Source: JAQGMJ01 sp036271855 (lineage in GTDB: Bacteria > Pseudomonadota > Gammaproteobacteria > Burkholderiales > JAEUOS01). From it: a DNA stretch of 11,783 nt. The stretch is taken from contig DATAZV010000187.1 in assembly GCA_036271855.1 (NCBI GenBank), positions 1 to 11,783 on the forward strand. The letters are read 5' to 3'. The position numbers and the translations under genes were made by a program. The notes beneath the pieces are model-generated. The model was not told where the DNA came from, searched no databases, and was given only the letters and a program-made list of their open reading frames with translations. Shown here piece by piece: positions 6,129 to 11,783 of the stretch. How positions within the stretch are numbered: position 1 is the first letter of the stretch; every line of letters starts with the position of its first letter.

Positions 6129-7595
6129 ATGCTGCCTCTATCCGATGCTCCCGCGCGCCTGCAGGCGCTTAGCGAGCGCGCCCGCGCCGACCTGGCCCTG
6201 ATGGCCTATCCCAGCCGCGGCTGGGTGCAGCCCATCGATACCCCGCTTAAACCCGTCTATGACGTGCTGATCGTCGGCGCCGGCCAGTCCGGCCTGGCCA
6301 CCGGTCTCGCACTGAAACGGGACGGCGTGACCAACATAGTGCTGATCGACCAGAGTCCGGCCGGCTGGGAAGGGCCGTGGGAGACCTACGCGCGCATGCA
6401 GACCCTGCGCACCCCGAAGTTTTCGGTCGGACTGGAGGGCGGCATCCCGGCGCTGTCGGCGCGCGCCTGGTTCGAGGCGCGCTATGGCGCCGAAGCCTGG
6501 CTGAAAATCGAGCGCGTGCCGCGCACCGACTGGATGGACTACCTGCGCTGGTTTCGCCAGGTGATCGATCTGCCGATCCGCAATGAGACCACGGTCGGCG
6601 CGCTTGAGCCGGTGGGGGACAACCTGATCGCCGTGCCCCTGACCTCAGCCGCCGGAAAAGAGACGGTATTCGCCCGCCAGGTGGTGCTGGCCACCGGTTT
6701 CGAAGGCTGCGGCACCTGGCGCATTCCGGCGCATATCGAGGCGGCGGTACCGGCTGCCGTCCGCAGCCATTCCAATGTGACCATCGACCTGGCGGCGCTG
6801 GCGGGCAAACGCATCGGCATCCTCGGCCACGGCGCTTCAGCCTTTGACACCGCCGGCGCAGCCTTGCGGGCGGGCGTGAAATCGGTCGACATCTGCTATC
6901 GCCGCCGCGACATTCCGCAAATCAATCCGCATCGCCAGCTCGAATACGCCGGCCTGCTCAAGCACTTCGCCGAACTGCCGCCGGCCCTTCGTTGGGAGAT
7001 GGCGCATTTTTTTGACACCCGCGACCAGCCGCCTACGCAACTGGCCTACGACACCGCTACCGCTTTCGACAACTGCCGGGTGCATGCCGCCTCGCCCTGG
7101 GATGAGGTGCGTTACGAAGACAAGCAGGGCGGCGGCGTGGTCCACGTGCGCACACCCGCCGAGAGCTTCGAGTTCGACTACATCATCTGCGCCACCGGCA
7201 TCGGCATCGACCTCACTGCCCGCCCCGAGATGGCCAACGTCGCACGCCGCGTGCTGACCTGGGCGGAGGCCTACACCCCACCGCCGGAACTGGCGCACCC
7301 GGTGCTGGGGCAATATCCCTTCCTCGGGCCGCACTACGAACTGAAGGCCAACAGCGCCGATTGCGAAGCCTGGGTATCGCGCATTTACACCTACAATTTC
7401 TGCGGCTACGTCAGCATGGGGTCGCATTCGACCTCGGTGTCGGCGCACAAGCACTCGATTCCGCGCATGGTGCGCGGCATCACCAGCCGCCTGCTGGCGG
7501 AGCAATTGGGCGGCATCATGCCGGGTTTTCACGCCTACACCGAAACCGAGCTCACCTTGCGTCCGGCCAGCGGCGCCGTCGAGCAAAGCGCATAG
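6129..7595 (+). CDS. FAD/NAD(P)-dependent monooxygenase-like flavoprotein (first of a tandem pair)
   Basis: A 488-residue protein of the flavin-containing monooxygenase type. The FAD-binding Rossmann motif is VGAGQSG (49-55), preceded by a helical N-terminal extension of about 45 residues. GPWETYARMQTLRTPK (82-97) follows, then VVLATG (185-190), a second dinucleotide motif GHGASAF (233-239) for NAD(P)H, a basic patch CYRRRD (256-261), and CATGIGID (354-361). This two-Rossmann layout predicts NADPH-dependent oxygenation of a carbon, nitrogen or sulfur centre. The full Baeyer-Villiger signature FxGxxxHxxxW is not present; only a His-Ser remnant (214-215) is seen, so the exact class is open. Cytosolic. 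The ribosome site is weak (AAGG about 12 bases upstream). It is followed after 9 bases by its paralogue. Confidence 0.9.
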   Translation: MLPLSDAPARLQALSERARADLALMAYPSRGWVQPIDTPLKPVYDVLIVGAGQSGLATGLALKRDGVTNIVLIDQSPAGWEGPWETYARMQTLRTPKFSVGLEGGIPALSARAWFEARYGAEAWLKIERVPRTDWMDYLRWFRQVIDLPIRNETTVGALEPVGDNLIAVPLTSAAGKETVFARQVVLATGFEGCGTWRIPAHIEAAVPAAVRSHSNVTIDLAALAGKRIGILGHGASAFDTAGAALRAGVKSVDICYRRRDIPQINPHRQLEYAGLLKHFAELPPALRWEMAHFFDTRDQPPTQLAYDTATAFDNCRVHAASPWDEVRYEDKQGGGVVHVRTPAESFEFDYIICATGIGIDLTARPEMANVARRVLTWAEAYTPPPELAHPVLGQYPFLGPHYELKANSADCEAWVSRIYTYNFCGYVSMGSHSTSVSAHKHSIPRMVRGITSRLLAEQLGGIMPGFHAYTETELTLRPASGAVEQSA

Positions 7596-7604
7596 AATTC
7601 ATTC

Positions 7605-9080
7605 ATGAGCGATCAAGCTGTTTCTCCATCTTCGCCGGCGGATGCCGAAGGCCTGCCCGCGCTCGAAGCGCGGGTGAAGCGCGACCTGCTGTGCCTGGAC
7701 TATCCGGCCAAGACCTGGGTCGAGCCGCTGGCGGCGGATGTCATTGGCCCGGTGCTGGATTGCGCCCTGATCGGCGGCGGCCAGTTCGGCGTCGCCCTGG
7801 CCTTTGGCCTGAAGCGCGAGCATGTGCCCAACATCATGGTCTACGACCGTGGCCCCGAGGGGTTCGAAGGGCCATGGATGAGCTTCGCGCGCATGGACAT
7901 GCTGCGTACGCCGAAAGACCTGACTGGGCCGGACCTGGGCATCGGCAGCCTGACCTTCCGCGCCTGGTACGAAGCCCAGCACGGCCGCGCCGGCTGGGAC
8001 CAGCTCATGCGCATCCCGCGCCCGGTGTGGATGGGCTTTTTGCGCTGGTACCGCAAGCTGCTTGAGTTGCCGGTGCAAAACGATACCGAGGTGATCGCGG
8101 TCGAGCCGCTGTCGCCCAAGCTGTTCAAGCTGACCATGCTGCACCAGGGCGAGCGCAAGACCGTGCATGCGCGCACCGTGGTGTTCTGCTCCGGCGCCGA
8201 AGGCAGCGGCGCGCGCATCGTCCCTGCATTTATTCGTGACGTGCTACCGGCGGGCCTTTATGCCCATACCAACGACGACATCGATTTCGACCGGCTCAAC
8301 GGCAAAGTGATCGGCCTGCTGGGCGCCGGCGCTTCCGCTTTCGACAATGCCGCCACCGCGCTGGAGCAGGGCGCGGCCGCCGCCCACTTGTGTTTTCGCC
8401 GCGATCAGATGCCGACCCAGAACCCACGGCGCTGGATGGAATTTTCCGGCTTTCTCGCCCACTATCCCGAGTTGTCGGACGCCGAGCGCTGGGCCTATAT
8501 GCATAGGCTCTACGATCTTAGCCAGCCGCCGCCGGAGCCGACCTTCCGCCGTGCCACGGCACTTCCGGGCTTTCATCTGCACCCGTCCACACCCTGGCAA
8601 AAAGTCAGTGCCACCGCCGACGGCCGGGTCCAGGTGCAGACCCCGCAAGGACCCATGTTGTTCGATTTTGTGATCGCCGCCACCGGCATCGCCGTCGATC
8701 TCGGCATGCGGCCTGAATTCGCCGGCGTGCTGGCGGGCATGGCGCTGTGGGGCGACCGCTATACGCCGCCGGCCGAACTGGCGGATGACCGCCTGGCCGG
8801 TTTTCCCTATCTCGGCCGCTACTGCGACCTGCAGGAGAAAACGCCCGGCGCCGCGCCCTGGGCGCAGCGCGTGTTCACCATCACCCGTGGCGCGACCCTG
8901 TCGATGGGACCTTCGGCGGCCTCCAACAGCAACATGAAATACACCGCGCCGCGGATCATCGCCGGGGTCACACGCCAGCTGTTTCTCGATGCCCGCCAGT
9001 CCTACTACGAGCGCTTTGCCGGCACCCGCCACGATGAGCTGGACCGCGGCGAAGTGGCGAAGAAGCTGCGCGCCGCGTAA
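7605..9080 (+). CDS. FAD/NAD(P)-dependent monooxygenase-like flavoprotein (second of the pair)
   Basis: A 491-residue paralogue of the previous protein over its whole length. It has the N-terminal extension, IGGGQFG (56-62) for FAD, GPWMSFARMDMLRTPK (89-104), LTFRAWYEA (116-124), GAGASAF (240-246) for NAD(P)H, CFRRDQMP, and AATGIAVD near the C-terminal third. Both dinucleotide sites look intact. The first ATG motif is changed to VVFCSG (192-197), and the FAD glycine motif has Phe where the first copy has Ser. Together the pair may form a heterodimer or act on successive intermediates. It starts 9 bases after the previous stop and has no strong ribosome site, so coupling to the upstream gene is likely. 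It ends 4 bases before the convergent deacetylase-like gene. Confidence 0.9.
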   Translation: MSDQAVSPSSPADAEGLPALEARVKRDLLCLDYPAKTWVEPLAADVIGPVLDCALIGGGQFGVALAFGLKREHVPNIMVYDRGPEGFEGPWMSFARMDMLRTPKDLTGPDLGIGSLTFRAWYEAQHGRAGWDQLMRIPRPVWMGFLRWYRKLLELPVQNDTEVIAVEPLSPKLFKLTMLHQGERKTVHARTVVFCSGAEGSGARIVPAFIRDVLPAGLYAHTNDDIDFDRLNGKVIGLLGAGASAFDNAATALEQGAAAAHLCFRRDQMPTQNPRRWMEFSGFLAHYPELSDAERWAYMHRLYDLSQPPPEPTFRRATALPGFHLHPSTPWQKVSATADGRVQVQTPQGPMLFDFVIAATGIAVDLGMRPEFAGVLAGMALWGDRYTPPAELADDRLAGFPYLGRYCDLQEKTPGAAPWAQRVFTITRGATLSMGPSAASNSNMKYTAPRIIAGVTRQLFLDARQSYYERFAGTRHDELDRGEVAKKLRAA

Positions 9081-9084
9081 GGCC

Positions 9085-9972
9085 TCAGGCAATCACCCCG
9101 GGCGGCAGTTGCGCGCAATGCGCGGCAATCGCTCCTGGCGTGGTCCACCACACCTGTTCCATGCGCGCCGCGATATGGGCGACGACGCGGCGCAGATGCA
9201 CCATGCGAAACGGGTGCCCGCTGAGATAGGGGTGCAGCGAAAAATTGTAGATCAGCGGCCGCTGGGCGGACAGGCGCAGCATTTCGTCGAACTGGTCGAT
9301 CATCATGTCGGCCCACAGCGCCGGCGGCGTCTTGGCGCCATGCATCACCGGCAGGTCGTTGGTCGGGCGCGCGTACGGACTGGCCAGCAGCTTTTTGCCG
9401 GAACGCGTTGCCAGCCACACCGGCTGGTCGTCGTGCGCCCAATCCATCACGTAACTGTAGCCGGCCTCGGTGAGCAGGTCGGGCGTGACCCAGGTTTCGT
9501 TGACCCACGGCCCCATCCAGCCGGCGGGGGCGCGGCCCTCGCGTTTGAGGAAGATATCGCGGACCTGCTCGATCAGTGCCTTTTCTTCCGCCTCGCTCAT
9601 GCCCGCCTGACGCTCGGCATTGGTCCGGCCGTGGCCGACGAACTCATCGCCGCGCGCCCGCAGGGCATCGGCGATCTGCGGGCAATGCTCGTAGATTTCG
9701 GTGTTCAGTAGCGCCGCCGCCGGCAGCTTGTATTCGTCGAACAGTTCCAGCAGGCGCCAGATGCCGACGCGGTTGCCCCAATCGCGCCAGGTGAAATTGG
9801 GAATGTCGGGTTCGGGCTGCTTCGGGCTGAGCTCGGGCCCCATCCCTTCGCCGTAGGGAAACACCTCGAGGTTGATGGCGGCATACACCGCCAGGCGCTT
9901 GCCGCCGGGCCAGGAGAAGTCCGGGCGGGCGTTGATCGGGCTGTAGGGATAGCGGCCGTGGGTTTTCAGCAT
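9085..9972 (-). CDS. Polysaccharide deacetylase-superfamily protein, PuuE allantoinase-like
   Basis: A 295-residue cytosolic protein with the NodB/polysaccharide deacetylase barrel in its PuuE-like form. Landmarks are the strand AAINLEVFPYGEG (31-43), WGNRVGIWRLLELFDEY (65-81), FVGHGRTN (111-118), GWMGPWVNETWVTPDLLTEAGYSYVMDW (151-178, a segment typical of PuuE-like proteins), DDQPVWL (181-187) and FSLHPYLSGHP (244-254). Classical deacetylases have TFDDG and H-x3-H metal sites. Here motif 1 is NLE and only one His (114) remains, as in PuuE-type enzymes, which hydrolyse cyclic amides rather than acetylated sugars. A C-N hydrolase acting on a ring or amide is therefore more likely than a cell-wall deacetylase. 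It is convergent with the flavoprotein operon (4-base gap). No Shine-Dalgarno is seen; TATAAAAT lies just upstream. Confidence 0.85.
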   Translation of the reverse strand: MLKTHGRYPYSPINARPDFSWPGGKRLAVYAAINLEVFPYGEGMGPELSPKQPEPDIPNFTWRDWGNRVGIWRLLELFDEYKLPAAALLNTEIYEHCPQIADALRARGDEFVGHGRTNAERQAGMSEAEEKALIEQVRDIFLKREGRAPAGWMGPWVNETWVTPDLLTEAGYSYVMDWAHDDQPVWLATRSGKKLLASPYARPTNDLPVMHGAKTPPALWADMMIDQFDEMLRLSAQRPLIYNFSLHPYLSGHPFRMVHLRRVVAHIAARMEQVWWTTPGAIAAHCAQLPPGVIA

Positions 9973-10033
9973 CGGGCTATTTTATAGGTGGCCGGCGTTG
10001 CGCCGCAGACTAGGCGGCCTGAAAGGGGCAAAT

Positions 10034-10059
10034 AAAAAAGGGGCTTACGCCCCTTTTTT
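10034..10059 (-). terminator. Intrinsic terminator after the two-component genes
   Basis: Six A, four G and C (10034-10044) pair perfectly with G, four C and six T (10049-10059) around the loop TTAC, giving an 11-pair stem with U-tracts on both strands. It lies 17 bases after the response-regulator stop on the minus strand, so its likely job is ending that transcript and separating it from the deacetylase-like gene. Confidence 0.88.
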
Positions 10060-10076
10060 GTACGCCGGGCGGACTT

Positions 10077-10739
10077 CTACACCACCGAGCTTTCCACCGC
10101 GGTCGGGGCCACATTGAGCTCCGGTGGCGCCGGCTGATGCGCCATCGACAGGCGCACCATGTCGGCGACGTTGTCCACCCCGAGCTTGGTCATCAGGCGC
10201 GATTTGTGGACTTCGACGGTGCGCACGCTGATCCCCAGGGCCTGGGCGATTTCGCGATTGTGGCTGCCGGCGACCACCAGTTCCATCACTTCGCGTTCGC
10301 GTGCGGTGAGATTTTGCAGCAGGGCGGTGGCCACTTCGCGGCGCTGGATATCTTCGCGCACGGTCGACTCGCGCTTCAGCGCCTCGTCGATGGCGCTGAT
10401 CAGGCGAGCGTGGTCCAGCGGCTTTTCCAGGAAGTCCACCGCGCGCGCCTTGAAAGCCTGGCGGGCGGACTCGACGTTGCCGTGGCCGGTGATGACGATC
10501 ACCGGCAGATGGCAGTTCATGTCGGTAAGCTTTTGCTGCAGTTCCAGGCCGTCCATGCCCGGCATGCGGATATCGATCAGCACGCAGCCGGCCCACTCGG
10601 GCTGCCAGGCTCGGACGAAGTCCTCGCCGCCGGCGAACACCGCGGTGCGATAGCCGCGCACGCCCAGCAGCAGACCCAGCGCGTCGCGCACCGAAGGGTC
10701 GTCATCGATCAAATAGACGGTCAACTCACGAGACTGCAT
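10077..10739 (-). CDS. FixJ/NarL-type two-component response regulator
   Basis: A 220-residue cytosolic regulator. The receiver domain (about 6-120) has the acidic pocket IDDD (11-14), phospho-acceptor Asp56 in LIDIRMPGMDG, Thr84 in VITGHG and Lys106 in EKP. A linker precedes the LuxR-type DNA-binding domain (about 142-205), recognised by LTAREREVMELVVAG and the helix-turn-helix NREIAQALGISVRTVEVHKSRLMTKLG. This layout is that of FixJ-family transcription activators. ATG 10737-10739 is preferred over an upstream in-frame start (15 residues longer) because AGGAG lies ten bases before it and the protein then begins normally with the first receiver strand. The gene overlaps the kinase stop by 14 bases, so translation is probably coupled and the two are partners. 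Its targets are unknown. Confidence 0.94.
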   Translation of the reverse strand: MQSRELTVYLIDDDPSVRDALGLLLGVRGYRTAVFAGGEDFVRAWQPEWAGCVLIDIRMPGMDGLELQQKLTDMNCHLPVIVITGHGNVESARQAFKARAVDFLEKPLDHARLISAIDEALKRESTVREDIQRREVATALLQNLTAREREVMELVVAGSHNREIAQALGISVRTVEVHKSRLMTKLGVDNVADMVRLSMAHQPAPPELNVAPTAVESSVV

Positions 10740-11783
10740 CGTGTTTTTTCTCCTGCAGGGGTAAGGTAAATCTGAATATGCCACGGCCGCCGATTTCTGC
10801 CCACAAGCTGCCGCCGTGAGCCTCTATGATCGCACGACTGATGACCAGGCCCAGTCCGAGCCCGCTGGACTTGGTGGAAACAAAGGGCTCGAACACATGT
10901 CCGGCTGCCGCCGGCGAGATGCCGGGGCCGCTGTCTTCCACCGACAGCCGGATATTGCCGCCGGCCTCCGGCGCGGTCGAAAGGGTGACGCTGCGCGCTC
11001 CCGGTGCGCGCGTGGCAACGGCCTCGAAGGCATTGGAAAGCAGGTTGCGCAGCACCACCTCGACCTGCAGGCGGTCGACGAAGACCACCGCTTCCGGCAC
11101 CGCCTCCACTGTCAGTTCCACCCCCTGTTCGCGCGCCCGCAGGACGAAAGGGGCAGTCGCAACCGACAGCAGGGCGGCAATCTCCAGCGATTCCAGGCGG
11201 GTGGCGCCGGTGCGGAAAAAGTCGCGCAGGCGCCGCACCACATCGGCGGCGCGGGCGGATTCGGCCACCATGCGGCGGATCGCGTCTTTGAGTGAATCAC
11301 CGGTCTCGCCGCGCGCCAGCAGGTGTTCGCAGACTTCGCCATAGGCCGTCAGCGCGGTCATCGGCTGGTTCAGTTCGTGCGCCAGGGCGGAGGCCATTTC
11401 GCCGGCCGCCGCCAGGCGCAGGGTGTGCTTCAGGTCTTCCACCGCCTGGCGCTGCTCGTCGACCACCACGCCGATGAAAAAGCCCACCAGGGCCAGCACC
11501 GCACCCAGCATCTGCAGCTCGTAGACTTCGACCGTGACCACGTTGAGCCATTGCACCACGATGATCACCCCGAGCTGCAAGGCCGAAGCCACCAGGGCGG
11601 CGCCCGCCAGGCCCTGGCGGGCGGCGGCCCAGACGATCGGCAAGAAGAGGAAATAGAACTGCTGAAATCCCGCCCCCATGCCGAATCCGAAGGTAGCCCA
11701 GAGCATCGCCACCCCCAGGGCGATATAGCCCAGGGTTTCCCAGCTGAGGAACAGGCGGCGCAGCACGCCGCGCCCGCGCGGCT
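10726..11783 (-). CDS. Membrane sensor histidine kinase (5' end cut by the window edge)
   Basis: From a GTG at 11764-11766, 346 residues are visible, numbered here from that GTG. The frame stays open to the window edge. About four hydrophobic segments (13-30, 37-50, 53-75, 84-102) resemble the later half of a MASE1-type integral membrane sensor domain, so the true N-terminus probably lies outside the window. The kinase core is complete: H-box GEMASALAHELNQPMTAL (122-139, His130), N-box NLLSNAFEAV (241-250), G1 EDSGPGIS (277-284), F-box FEPFVSTK (292-299) and G2 GLGLGLVIS (302-310). The NQP after the phospho-His places it with NtrB/FixL/DctB-like kinases. It ends in KKHDAVS, overlapping the response-regulator start by 14 bases. 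The signal sensed is unknown, with no large periplasmic domain visible. Confidence 0.9.
   Translation of the reverse strand, partial: PRGRGVLRRLFLSWETLGYIALGVAMLWATFGFGMGAGFQQFYFLFLPIVWAAARQGLAGAALVASALQLGVIIVVQWLNVVTVEVYELQMLGAVLALVGFFIGVVVDEQRQAVEDLKHTLRLAAAGEMASALAHELNQPMTALTAYGEVCEHLLARGETGDSLKDAIRRMVAESARAADVVRRLRDFFRTGATRLESLEIAALLSVATAPFVLRAREQGVELTVEAVPEAVVFVDRLQVEVVLRNLLSNAFEAVATRAPGARSVTLSTAPEAGGNIRLSVEDSGPGISPAAAGHVFEPFVSTKSSGLGLGLVISRAIIEAHGGSLWAEIGGRGIFRFTLPLQEKKHDAVS

Noticed and set aside
6129..9080. Calling the two flavoproteins Baeyer-Villiger monooxygenases
   Set aside because: The FxGxxxHxxxW signature is not complete in either protein, so only a general flavin monooxygenase-like call is supported.
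9085..9972. Assigning the deacetylase-superfamily gene as allantoinase puuE
   Set aside because: The family resemblance is clear, but no purine or allantoin genes are nearby, so the specific substrate and symbol are not supported.

Overview
The window is high-GC, densely coded DNA. The Bug-type (TctC-like) solute receptor, the betaproteobacterial-looking Lon tail and the FixJ-type two-component pair all point to a betaproteobacterium, most likely Burkholderiales; this is an inference from gene content, not a taxonomic match. No rRNA, tRNA, CRISPR, transposase or integrase was seen. The longest stretch without a gene is about 170 bases.

Layout: (1) At 1-146 is the 3' end of a Lon protease gene, closed by a strong hairpin terminator. 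(2) At 219-1734, on the minus strand, are a histidine-phosphatase-fold protein and an alpha/beta hydrolase, 16 bases apart and probably cotranscribed. (3) A divergent intergenic region (1735-1892) holds the most AT-rich patch of the window and three adjacent short dyads. (4) At 1893-9080, on the plus strand, is a run of seven genes: two SMP-30/gluconolactonase-family proteins, one periplasmic Bug receptor, two cupins, and two flavin-dependent monooxygenase-like proteins. (5) At 9085-9972, converging on it, is a PuuE-like member of the polysaccharide deacetylase superfamily. (6) At 10077-11783, on the minus strand and separated by a terminator, is a membrane sensor kinase (cut by the window edge) overlapping a FixJ/NarL-type response regulator.

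The plus-strand run looks like a catabolic cluster for an unidentified organic acid or carbonyl compound. The receptor would bind a substrate in the periplasm, a flavoprotein would oxygenate it, and a lactonase and hydrolases would open or cleave the product. The substrate and reaction order are inference. The most unusual property is that three protein families each occur as a tandem pair. In two pairs (SMP-30 and cupin) the second member has lost expected active-site ligands by eye alignment, and in the third (flavoprotein) the second member carries a changed motif. This suggests heteromeric or non-catalytic partners. A 23-codon ORF containing a perfect 22-base palindrome links the two SMP-30 genes through an ATGA overlap.
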